DNA from: Clarireedia homoeocarpa
Taxonomy: Eukaryota > Ascomycota > Leotiomycetes > Helotiales > Rutstroemiaceae
DNA length: 64,000 bases
Direction of reading: 5' to 3'
Assembly (NCBI GenBank): GCA_001465935.1
Contig: LNKV01000035.1
Coordinates: 186,001 to 250,000, forward strand
Under the pieces are notes generated by a model. That model did not search any database. It was not told the origin of the DNA and saw only the letters and a list, made by a program, of their open reading frames with translations. The translations under genes were made by a program, and so were the position numbers. This document shows positions 24,111-34,948 of the stretch, piece by piece; the first letter of the stretch is position 1; the number at the start of each line of letters is the position of its first letter.

Positions 24111-24392
24111 GAAAATATCCTAAGAGACTGAAAAACTCCTAGAATCAGTCCTAAGTGATTGAAAATCTCCTTTGAGATTGATAAACTTCTAGGAGACTCA
24201 AAAAATCCTAAGAAATTGAAAATATTCTACAAGACTGAAAACTCCTAGGAGACTGAAAAACTTCGAGAAGACTAAAACCTTGTTAAGAACTCACAAGAGA
24301 CTGAAAAAATCCAAGAAGACTCAAAAAGTCCTACGGGATTCAACATCTCCCAAGAGATTCGGAATATCCTAGGAGATTGAAAATATCCCAAG
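24111..24392 (+). repeat. Degenerate minisatellite, about 13-14 units of 19-20 bp
   Basis: Units resemble TCCTAGGAGACTGAAAAAC with substitutions; examples occur at 24,118, 24,198, 24,245 and 24,363. Each unit carries an A4-A6 tract about two helical turns from the next. No reading frame crosses it. The strong divergence between units suggests age. Confidence 0.85.
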
Positions 24393-24444
24393 TATACCGT
24401 ACTGCAAAGAAAGCTTTCTAAGTTGTTCTATCCTATGTTATATA

Positions 24445-24870
24445 CTATAATATACTACCTTCTCCTCTCTCCTCTCTCCTCTCCTCCCTTCTCCTCCCCT
24501 CCCCTCTCCTCTCCTCTCCTCCTCTGTACATCACAAATCGAGTAAAGCAAGTTAGTATATATACCATGTGATATAACCCGATCCAACACGATATAACATA
24601 ACATAACATAACATAACATAACATAACATAACATAACATAACATAACATAACATAACACAACCGATGCCCATCAATCGAATACCCGCTCTCTCCTCTACC
24701 CAGCACAGCACAGCACACAACACAGTACAGCACAGTAGAGTAAAGTAAAGTAGAGTATTACCTACCCCCACCCCCAGACACAGACACAGACAGACACAAA
24801 AACCATAACCATAACCACAATTACAACAAGTACAGCATCGATAGCATAACATAACATAATACAAGAGCGA
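24445..24870 (+). repeat. C-rich microsatellite cluster with (ATAAC)n
   Basis: Contains a CTCCTCT polypyrimidine tract (about 24,465-24,525), an ATAAC array of roughly 13 units (24,593-24,659), CACAG/AGTA repeats and CAGACA repeats. The + strand is very poor in G. Minus-strand frames here are just translations of the repeat (MLCYV units). Confidence 0.8.
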
Positions 24871-25007
24871 TCCATTCCATTCCATTGGTTATCTATCTAT
24901 CAAGAACGTGGGTATATTGATATTAACATTAACATTGACGCAGACACAGTAGCTTAGCTTAGTAACGTAACGTGTCCACCTATCTCTACTGGTATATATA
25001 CCCCTTG

Positions 25008-25440
25008 AGTGAGCGAGCGAGCGAGTGAGTGAGTGTGTGTGTGTGTGTCATTTTCAGCTCCTGCAAATCTATATACATACATACATACATACATACGTAT
25101 ACGGGATCAGCTTAGCCGGGTTGCTTGTTGGCTTGTTTGTTTGATTGATGGGGAGGGGAGGAGAGGGGAGGGAGGGGAGGGCTTACTGACTAGCTGTATG
25201 TATGTATGTATGTATGTATGTATGTATGTGCTATTGGCTACCATACGATGGATGGATGGATGGATGGATGGATGAATATGGATGCTGGGGTTGGGTTTGG
25301 GGTGAGAAGGGAAGGGAAGGGAAGGGATGGGAAGGGAGGGGACTTAAGTGGAACGAACGAACGAGCGGGTCCGCAGAGCTGGGTTTCAGGGAAGGGAAGG
25401 GAAGGGAAGGGGGCGAATGATTGGATGGGATGGGATGGAG
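25008..25440 (+). repeat. G-rich microsatellite cluster
   Basis: Contains GAGC/GAGT and GT runs (25,010-25,050), ATAC repeats (25,075-25,097), a TATG array (25,198-25,228), a GGAT array (25,248-25,273) and GGGAA repeats (25,303-25,440). The + strand is rich in G and poor in C, the opposite of the adjacent cluster. Confidence 0.8.
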
Positions 25441-28400
25441 ATGCTGAGGGGCTTTGGTATGTATTTGTCGGTTTATATGTATTGTCTACTAAGTTAAGGA
25501 TATTCGATCAGGATGTTTGTTTGCGCTACATGAACTGTGTTTTGGATATCGGGAAGGAAGTGAATCTGCCTTGTATATTCACCTACTACAGTGCGTGCCA
25601 CCCAGACTTCCGATAACTTGCATGAAAAAAAAAAAAAAAAGGTAATCCGCCATCGGCAGCTCCACGGCGAGACACAAACGCTCACCAAGAACAAAATTCC
25701 ATCAGCTCAATTCTGCCTGCCTGCCTGCCTGCCGGTCTACCGAAGTCCAAGACCAACGCTCTCGGTCGGTATGCACGTAGGTAATACATCCAATGCGGAA
25801 GCTTACCTTATATCAGACCAAAAGCGGGTGCCTGTCATGTAATTTTGGTAGTCAGCGATATAAGTATGTGCAGTAAGTAGTCTACCCAAAGCACCAATGC
25901 GATTCGTTGCCGACGGTCCGGGCCCGAATTCATCTACAAATTCAATTTTATATCCGTTCTCCTCCCGAGCATTCCCATCCCTCCAGGGAAGAAAGTAAAA
26001 CCGGCGTCGCCCGTACCATGATGAAACCGAACGACTGGAACTCATTTTTCTGTTTCCCCCCTTTGCCTCCCGCATGCATGCATGGGTGTGCGAAAGGTTC
26101 TGTATGATGTGACGGATGGGGGGAAAAGCACAAGCACACCAACGGTTGGAACCGAACACTCGGGACGAACGACGCACGTTGGCTCGTGGTGCTGTTCGTT
26201 CGTATATATCGTTCCACTCGGAATCCATGTATCGATTTCAATCTTTTCAGAGCATCTATCATCTCTGAGTCTTGGGTTCTGGACTAGCCCAATGCATGTA
26301 AGAGTGTTTTGCGCATGTGTTTGCCATTTCTTCCGGTGTCGAGACGGTTTTTTAATTTCCTTTTTTGCTTCCATGCTGATTGAGGTTACAACTTACTGTA
26401 GGTAGCCGTTTTGTCACAACATGTTCTTGGGGTTTGGAGGTGGCATCTTCCCTCTAGTAGTGATTGCGTTCGCTTTTGGATTGGAGGTGTTGGTGATAGA
26501 CGACTTTTACACTCGCATACGGAACATTGCGAATTCAGCACCAACCAACTTCAGGGCCAACACAGTGGCCCAAGCCCGAGCAGGCCTAGGTTGCTCAGAC
26601 CTCGATGCAGACTAGAGATGGAAATCATACCTTACAGAAAGCCCGTGACATAATGTCCTCTGACTTCTCTCATATCACCAACAAATAACGGATCATAGCC
26701 CAGAAAAAAAGATTGGCATATAAGAAGGTGTAGCTTTCGTCCGCATCCATCATGATACGATTTGTTTTACTCTTATCGTAAAATCGAAGGATGAAAGAAT
26801 GTTCTATGTGTGGCGCCGCAAGTGAGCATGAGTGAGACTGGGAGCGAGACTGGGAACTAACCTGTGCCGCGTTTATGCATATGCCAAAAGGCAGATCGAT
26901 TACTGGATGACTGAAGACTAGCAATGAGCACGTAAATGCGTGATTATCTTACGTATGACGTTTATTATCAAGGCTATCTGTCATACCGAGTCATACAATA
27001 TGAGAAATGTATGATTTCGCACTACACTGGCAGCAACGAGCAAAGATGGTTTATCTGAATACTGCGAGAATTCGGTTGAGACCGTGAGTACTTTGAGCCT
27101 TTTAAGCCTCTTCCCTTGGCACTTGCTTCGTCTCGACCGCGCATGATCCCAACCAAGGACTAAGGTTTCCCAGGCCCAGGATGTTGATCCTAAGGTGGAG
27201 TTATTTTTGTTGCAAAACTGCTCGTTCGACCTCTCCACATAAAGCTATTTGAGCCAAAAGACCTCAATCGAAGGAATGAAGGAAGGACCCAGACGGAAAT
27301 TTTAATTTCGGGGAGAGTCAGCTATGCTTCTCCATCGAGCCAGTATCGTTTTCTTGTCAAGGTTTACATAAATTACCAGTGCTTAGTCGTGGTACGTTCC
27401 GATATGATCGTGCATTTCCAAAATGGGATTATCCAACAAGCGCCTTTGCCCGCAATTATGTTATGAAGCGCCCATGCGGGTGCGGATGGTCTTGTCATGA
27501 TATGAGCCGAAATATCTGAAAAGTTGATGATCATCTTGGTGCAAAGTCGATGAGCCTCAGCTCGAGCGGCCGGCGCGGGGCGCGGGAGCCCCAGGAAACA
27601 AGCATTGTCTTATCACATTGCATCTACTGAACGGCTGGCACGAAACCCTATATTTAGGGGAATATTGACAATGACCGCAATGCTCCTTCCTGATTGTTCC
27701 AGCAATTGGATGCATCTCATTCGGCAAGTAAGCAACGACAGAGATAGGCCGAAAAGCGGTCCAAACATGCCCGAGTCGAGTCGATATTGCCGATCATTCA
27801 TGCAGATTATGGAGCGAGACGCTGGTCTGGACAGTCGATGCATGCGACCTGGAAGAGAACGAACATCTAAAACGAGAAGATTGAATACAGGCAAGGATAC
27901 CTATGCAAGAGGAAAAGAACGACTCCAGTGGACTGAAGTGTGATGATGGATGTGAATGGTTCATGAACGTTGAAGAATCACAGGCGCCTAAAAGAAACAT
28001 GCAGCGCTTAGAGAAGCCATACAGCGCCTAGGTTGGGTAAATGTGATTTATTGGCAATAAAGTCGCCTCAGCATCTCACTTGATAAGTAGTGATTGTCGT
28101 ATCTTTATATTTTGATTGGAGGTGTAAATACGAAGATGGAATAAGAAGCTGTGCATCAAAGTTGTCTTCTCTGATGTGAAAAGTTGAAGTTGGAGTTCTT
28201 GACGATAGCGCAAGAAGCGATCTGAAATTATCCGTCACGTGTGTTTGACTTGCCAAAGGGTTGGTTTAGCATTTGAATATCAAAGGAAGAACTGTGAAGT
28301 CTGTTTTCGGGAAACCTTATGAGATATTCCGCGCTCGGGACCTTAAGGCTTGAAATATTCGGAGCGCCGTGCCATCCTTTCCTTGCTTGCTTGACTCCTT

Positions 28401-31400
28401 TCGCCGTTCTCTGTCAGTCCGCCTCTCCTTTTCTTTTTCGACGACTAAAATCTTACCTGCAGGTGTGCACAGTCAACTGCATTTAGGCACCCAGATAAAA
28501 AGGGTGCTTTTGAACGACCCCTCGAAGCAGGAATCAAGGGCGACCAGTGAAGCAGTTATTATTTACGTATGGATCTATCCATCCATACATATCATACATG
28601 TTGATGTCTGTCTGTCTGTCTCTACCTGGTTCTCCTTTTGTACTTTCTACCGCGTTGGATTGTGCCAAGGCATACTCCCTCGAGGGAAAGCCTGTATGTT
28701 CCGTCTCTTCTGCGCCAAATGACACACGCATACTTCGTAGGATAGCACAGTTTGACTTGAAACCAATGATCTAGGGTATTTCATTTGACGAGCTTGGACC
28801 AGCAAGGTGATGATTCCGCATTGAGAGAATGTAGATGGTCTTACCTCGGTAGCATGCCCACTTTCCCGCAAGATGAAACATACGGAACTGGTACAAAGAT
28901 AGGAACGAGGAAAAGAAAAGTTGAGACTCTTTGCAAAGTCGCAGTCCAAAATCGCAAACGCAAGCAGATGATCCAAGTGTTCGGCTCGGCGGAGCACACA
29001 GTTGACGGCTACTGCTCCGTAGACCCTCACGGCCCTCCAATAAAAGCTGGCATATGGCTATCAAAACGAATCAAGTAAATGTCCGTGTTTTCTCCTGCTT
29101 TTTCCTCGTCGAAGATTGACAGCGAATGATGCAAAAAGTGGAGATTAACAAGCATGGGAACGAGGGAGGGAGGTATAATAGGGTAAAATAAGGTGCGCTA
29201 CTTACGCGGGCTCGCAGCACTCGGTTGTTGGTGCTTTCGCTCTTTCGTACAGCAGTAGCCGTAACAGTAACACAGGATCTTCTTTGAGTTCCCCAATGTA
29301 TCCTTGGCGGCTAAATGATTGCGACGTAAGCCACTTTGGTATTGTACAACAAAATCCATGCGGCACCGGTCGCTTGAAGCCTTGCAAGTGGGAAACAGAG
29401 CCCAATTCGCGACCTGCAGCAGCCGGGCAGCCACAGGAAAGAGAATCACGAGGACAACTGCTGCACCGAAGAGAGGAGAAGCAGAAGGCGAAAAAAGAGG
29501 CTCCAAACATCCTAGCTTGCCAAAAAGAAAGAAAAATAAAAAAGTTAGTGTGAGTGATGTGAGATGTCAACCCCCGCCACGTCGAACGCGCTTTGGATGC
29601 CCATCTCTTTCTTTCGTATACGGTCGAACGACAAATCGTACATTGATCCGACGTGAGAGATCGACAGGAAGTATGACTCTTGTCGCCCCTTGGATTGTTA
29701 CTGCGGCACGTAGAGATGTAACTCCTCAATTTCCAGCGTTAGTTTCGTGCAAGTGGAGAGCGGCGGTGAACCTGGTAGCAGCAGTACGAATTACCCAAAC
29801 CCTCTCGGCCAATGGACGTCCATCGGCAATGAAATCGCGTCTAATACCTATTTTGTATGTTTTGGTTTAAGACGGATCGACAGTCAAACGCTCCGAGTAT
29901 GATGATTCGTTGATAATGGTACATGTTACACACCCATCCTGCCAATATTTGACGATGTGGCCTTCCACAAATTGGGTTTGGTCGGTGGACCCAGCATGAA
30001 CAAGTCGTCATAGAGTTATCACCAGTGGGTGCCGGGAATGATAAGGTGTTATCCGTGTCCTCCTTCAAAATCATACACATCGCGATGGATGTCTGCTTTT
30101 TCCTGTTTTGGCTGCGGGAATAAGGGTCGAAGTCTGTCTGACTGTGCATGAAAGTCCCCATTAGTCGACCTTTTCGGTGAAGAACAACATGGTACAGTAA
30201 GTACAGTGGAAGGTGCAACGTGCTCTCGAGAGATCGAATGGGGAGGAATTTTATGCATAGTATTAGTGATCTGACTTTAGTGTGACCGTTTCGGAGGCCT
30301 TTCCCCAGCGCTTCAATGGACAAAGTTGCTTCTCGTATAGACGCAGCTCGGCAAAGGAGGGAAAGGAAAATAATCATGTTGACGCTATAGGCGGGTCTGC
30401 ATGACCCATGCTTTTATTGACTGTCCAATCCTTACAAGAAGCCGGCCTGCTTTTAAAGCTACCTTGAAAGGGTGAGCAAGAAAGGAGTGGTGACGACTTC
30501 TGACGATATTGGTATTGTGTCTCTTCTCTTGCATGTAGCTCAAGCAACAGATATATCATTGCGGGCTCACTGTCATATGCTATAAGTCCGTACGAAGTAT
30601 CGGTACATACCGACCGCGGTGGTTAATGTGAGAGGGTTGGGTGCTCGTTCATCGTTTCTCCAATCCCTGATGATCCTCAATCTATTCCAGTAATCGCATC
30701 CTTGCATGTGATCCTTCGGACCTTCGTTTCATACTTCGTACAGACGCAGTCGGCTTGTTGATGGCAGAAAGTCCTGTGCAGTGCAGCGATTCAGGGGACG
30801 CCGCCCGAAAATTGGTTTTTTAGTTTATTTGATCGTGTAATCCATCCGGGCTAATCCACACCCTATCGGTCCTTGAGCCATTCAGCGTCGACGATAGTTC
30901 TGCTGGGTATGCATCCTGGGAGTGTGAAAGAATGACCGACATCCTTTTTTGTGACAGGGCTCAAGAGGCGGCAGATTAATTCCAGCCAAACCATGATGTG
31001 CCCAGAGCCCACTTTCTCCCATGTGTTGCGCTGCCGTCTGATTTGTTGAGATGTTCTCCTGATGCTCAAGTGGGTTAGGACGATTGCGGAGTGCGGTACT
31101 TAGCATTCCCACAGGCTGCCTTTGGGGCCGACCAGCATTCAAGGGTTGGAAAGAGTCTCAGTCTCATGTTAGCCAGCGCGCCAAATGATTACACACAGTC
31201 AGTGGTTGCAAAAGTGCTTACCCCGGCTAAGGGAAGTCATGGATGGCCATGGTCACAGTCACGAAAGAGGCAACATTTGTATACAGATAATGGAGTGCTG
31301 CGAAAGGAGTATTAGTGTAATGGCAATGTGACGCGAATGGACCATACATAACACAGCCTCGATTGGAAGAGCTGGTTTGTACTTCGTAATGTGAATTCCC

Positions 31401-32223
31401 AGATGGCCCGATTGCCAGATTGTTACCTGTCCAGTACCCAGGTGCAAAATCGATGGACGCACCTAGAGTCGTTCTCTGCTGGTTCTGGTGTTCTGGGCGG
31501 TTTTTTTCTTGCTCAGACGCATTCTTTTGTTTTGCCGGATCGGAGCTTGTGCACGCTTCGCACGGCAAGAAAGTCTAGAAATTGTTGGTTCTGGAGTGAA
31601 TTGTAGCCTTGCCTAATCGAGATAACCGCCGAAAGCAAAGCATTGAGGCGCACCCAATCAGACGCACGCAAGGTGATGGAAACAGGGATTTCATCGTCGC
31701 GGGTAGTACGCGGAGATGTGATGTGCTTCAGAATGGCGCTGATGCAGTGCTTCACCAAAAAGCGAGCAGCCGCTCAGCTCCTCTTCTGATACAAACTGAT
31801 AATTGGACGATGGGGCAGCCCGGCACATATTGTGCAATTCACAATTGGCGTGCTTCGTAAATCCGGCTGGCATGCTTTTCGAACATGGAGGCCTGGTCGC
31901 ATGGGCGTTGGTCACAATTACTATGTACAAAAGCATCAATTCTGCCACTACTCTCGCGGTAGACCTATCGGGGCAACAGAGTGTGTCGATGAGATACAGT
32001 AGGTGGTCTCAATTGTGATGAAGCCAATTTTGCCTCTTTTCCCGAGAACCGCAGCCAGAAGCCATAGGCTTTCTCTGGGCAAGACAACACAAAGACAGGG
32101 CGGGTTAGGTATGTATTATGGGTCCTAGAGTCCTAGTATCAGCTGCTGATGCGAGGCAAATTCCAACTTACGGTGTGTAAAACCAAGGACAGGACAAAGT
32201 ATACTTGTATTGGCACGTACCTA

Positions 32224-32272
32224 GGGTATAAGGTATAAGGGTATAAGGGCATAAGGGCATAAGGGTATAAGA
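32224..32272 (+). repeat. Short tandem repeats GGTATAAG / GGCATAAG
   Basis: Five to six units of 8-10 bp alternating between GTATAAGG and GCATAAGG. Confidence 0.7.
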
Positions 32273-32987
32273 AGCAGCAGAGGTGTCCATAATGCCATGC
32301 CATATCATACCATAGGTTGAAGGCAGGAAGAGGGGAAAGTGTCCCGCGAGCCAATCAATAGGAAGATAATCTCACGGAGGACTATCATATTTTTTTTTTC
32401 TTTGCTGACTGGTGACCGGCCGACCGACGGACCGCCGCGGGTACAGTACATACAATACGATGGCGAACTGACGAACAGGCGAGCAGGCTTTTGCAACATG
32501 CTTCGTTTCCGGGTCATCTCTCCCACGGCTATTACTACCCACCTAACGTAATGTAATGGAGCATACTCCATACTTGTATGTACTTTTTGATGGAGGCATC
32601 CGGCTCCTCTTGCTCTTAGAATCTTGAATATATACAAAGGGCTTGGGTGTCAGAGAGAGAGTACGTGTACGTGTACTTGAATTATTTTATTCTTTGAAGC
32701 TGTCCCCTTCATTCCTTGAGCTCCAGGTATTCCGTACAAGTAGACCTTTTCGACGCTTCTTCAAGGATAAGGAAGGGCAGGGGTAGGGGGAAAAAGAGTA
32801 GCTGTAACCGTACCAAGCTGAACCGCCGAGGATTTTCTTCTAGCGACCATCTGCACTCCTCAGCACGCTCAGTTCCGCAATAGGCGCGCTACATGGGGCC
32901 CACTTTAGGGAAAAAGCCACCGAGCAATCGTACTTGGGACTGCTGCGGTAGCAACTCTAAGAACTGGGAACTTATAAATTCCAGGTT

Positions 32988-33075
32988 AGCAAGGAGCAAG
33001 GAGCAAGGAGCAGGGAGCAGGAGCAGGGAGCAGGAGCAGGGAGCAGGAGCAGGGAGCAGGAGCAGGGAGCAAGGA
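32988..33075 (+). repeat. AGCAGGGAGCAGG tandem repeat
   Basis: About seven interleaved 6- to 13-bp units of GAGCAGG/GAGCAAG. The frames that cross it encode artificial Ser/Arg or Leu/Pro/Cys repeats. Confidence 0.75.
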
Positions 33076-33320
33076 GGGCATTCCATGTGAGTCTGCTTGA
33101 ACAGCACCCATGATGAATGGGAATAAATTCTGTGTCTGTCCCCTCTTGTCCTCCCACGGCTAGTCTGGATCAAATAAACAAGCAGCCGGCCAATAAATAG
33201 TGCTGGATGAGTCCTGGATGATGAGTCCTGTCCTGGATGAATGGTTAATCTACCAAGAATCGACCAAGAATCCAATGGATTTTTAGTTGCAGGATAAAAG
33301 CGTAAAATCAAAGTAGCAGA

Positions 33321-33386
33321 GCAGACGAGCAGACGAGCGGACGAGTAAAAGAGCAGACGAGCAGACGAGCAGACGAGCAGACGAGG
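33321..33386 (+). repeat. GCAGACGAG 9-bp tandem repeat
   Basis: Six or seven copies, some shortened or changed to GCGGACGAG. Confidence 0.75.
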
Positions 33387-33650
33387 AAAAGAGTCGAAAG
33401 GAGCGTGTAGAGGCTGCCCGTAACCTACTCTGGCTGCTGCACTTGCACTTGCACTTACTAGCTGCGGTAGTAGTCCCGTACTAAGAGATCTAGCTAGCAT
33501 TAAGCTACAGACGCTCGCGCTCGTCAATAATATATTGCTGGCCGGGAGCCCCAACGCCAAATCCTTCTCTCTTTTTTTAAATTCTTTGCAGCTCCGTCAT
33601 CTCGTCCTCACCTTACCAACTCGCCGGTACCAATTTCCTGGGTCGACTAC

Positions 33651-33665
33651 ATGGCAAGACTGTGA
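33651..33665 (+). promoter_or_regulatory. Four-codon upstream ORF (Met-Ala-Arg-Leu-stop)
   Basis: The only ATG on the plus strand in roughly 1.6 kb before the regulator-acetyltransferase gene. It opens ATG GCA AGA CTG TGA. Whether it is within the transcript is unknown, because the transcription start is not visible. Confidence 0.4.
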
Positions 33666-34948
33666 ATAACCTCCGCACGCACGCACACACGCACACACAC
33701 ACACACGCACACACGCACGCACGCACGCACTCACTCACGCACGCACTCACTCACTCACCCACTCACCCACTCATACGAACCAAGTACCTCTCGTTATTCT
33801 CTTTCCTTCCTTGTCGTTCAAGAGTCCTTTGCCGCACAAAGGTCTTCGTTTACCCACCTCCACTTCCACCTGCACCTCCAACCTCCAACCTCCACCTGCA
33901 ACTCCACCTCCACCTGCACCTCCACTTACTTGACCTTACTCACCCACTCGCCTTACCCACCCCGTCTCGTCTGCCGTTTCTATTCTAAGACCCGAGAGCT
34001 GCACTTGAGGCCATTGAATAATAATCATCGACCGGCCATATACAAAAATCCCCTCTTCCCCTTGACCCGATAATCTTCTAGGACTAGGACCCCTCGATTC
34101 ATTGTGGAAGATTTTCAATTCACGATTCACGATTCACGATTTTGGCCGGCCCAATCCACCCCATCTTTCGTTGCACGCCACAACCTTCAGCCATCCAACA
34201 TACAAGATACTACACTTTCTTTCAGGTCCACGTGAGCATCAGAGTCAATCAATCTCATTGAGATACACCAAAGTCTCAATTATCTGTTGAATTCAGTCTT
34301 CCTGGCCCCGACATCACTTGGAAATAATTGTCCCGTCGTCAGCCATCTCTTCGTCATTTACTCGTACTTTAATCACTCAAGCATCTAAAGGATCAACCAA
34401 GCCTTCTCGACCTCGCTCCGACCTTTGGAATCTGGTGCAATCTGGGCAAATCCTTCAGCTGAAGAATAAACGTCGATATTCAGCTCAGCAAGAAAAATTT
34501 TGTCGTGTTGATAAGACATTCTCCTTGATTCGCCCTGTCTCACCGGAAGCGCAACTGACCAACGGGACGGAACGAAACGAAACGATCTTGGAATTGGGAA
34601 AATTTATTGGAGAGCGGACTCAGAGCATTGATTATCTTGAAACGCGTTTGATTTGTGGATTAAATTTCGTGTGAATCAACCTGGAATCTGGGGAGTGCTA
34701 TCTTTGAGGAAGGAATCGCAGGAAATTGACATTCCTCTCTTAATTGGGCTTGACGAGCCATTTGTCAAGAATTTCACCAGACGGGAGAAACGTGATCTAC
34801 ACCGACGGATTTGATTACTATTCTTGCCTTCCCATTTGGAACAATACTTTCTTAAATACATCCAGCTATTTTTACATCGTACGTTCAGCCGCCGAAAGAA
34901 AAACCTTCTCATTTGTTCCCTTGATCGCCAAGAAGCGGATCAACTTGG
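33654..34948 (+). promoter_or_regulatory. ATG-free putative long 5' leader of the Zn2Cys6-acetyltransferase gene
   Basis: No ATG occurs on the plus strand over 1,295 bp, whereas CAT (minus-strand ATG) is frequent. The first part (33,676-33,970) is CA/CCT-rich and G-poor with ACGC/ACTC repeats; the rest has ordinary composition, so chance is a poor explanation. The natural reading is a very long 5' UTR under selection against upstream starts. Introns within it cannot be excluded. Confidence 0.6.

Larger units (their letters stand above)
23698..33650. other. Gene desert rich in simple repeats
   Basis: About 10 kb with no supported gene on either strand. Frames over 100 codons exist (for example 29,202-29,729 minus, 29,319-29,870 plus, 29,841-30,377 minus) but overlap each other, lack domains and lack plausible splice partners. 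The region 24.1-25.5 kb is dominated by mini- and microsatellites; 25.6-32.2 kb is ordinary unique sequence; 32.2-33.4 kb again has short tandem repeats. It may hold distal regulatory sequence or non-coding transcripts for the regulator gene downstream. Confidence 0.6.

Noticed and set aside
24445..24885. Minus-strand frame of 146 codons with Met-Leu-Cys-Tyr-Val repeats
   Set aside because: A direct translation of the (ATAAC)n microsatellite.
25202..25616. Plus-strand frames over the TATG/GGAT arrays
   Set aside because: Repeat translation (MYVC, MDGW units), no domain.
29202..30377. Several 170-180 codon frames on both strands
   Set aside because: Mutually overlapping, without recognisable domains, conserved motifs or intron signals.
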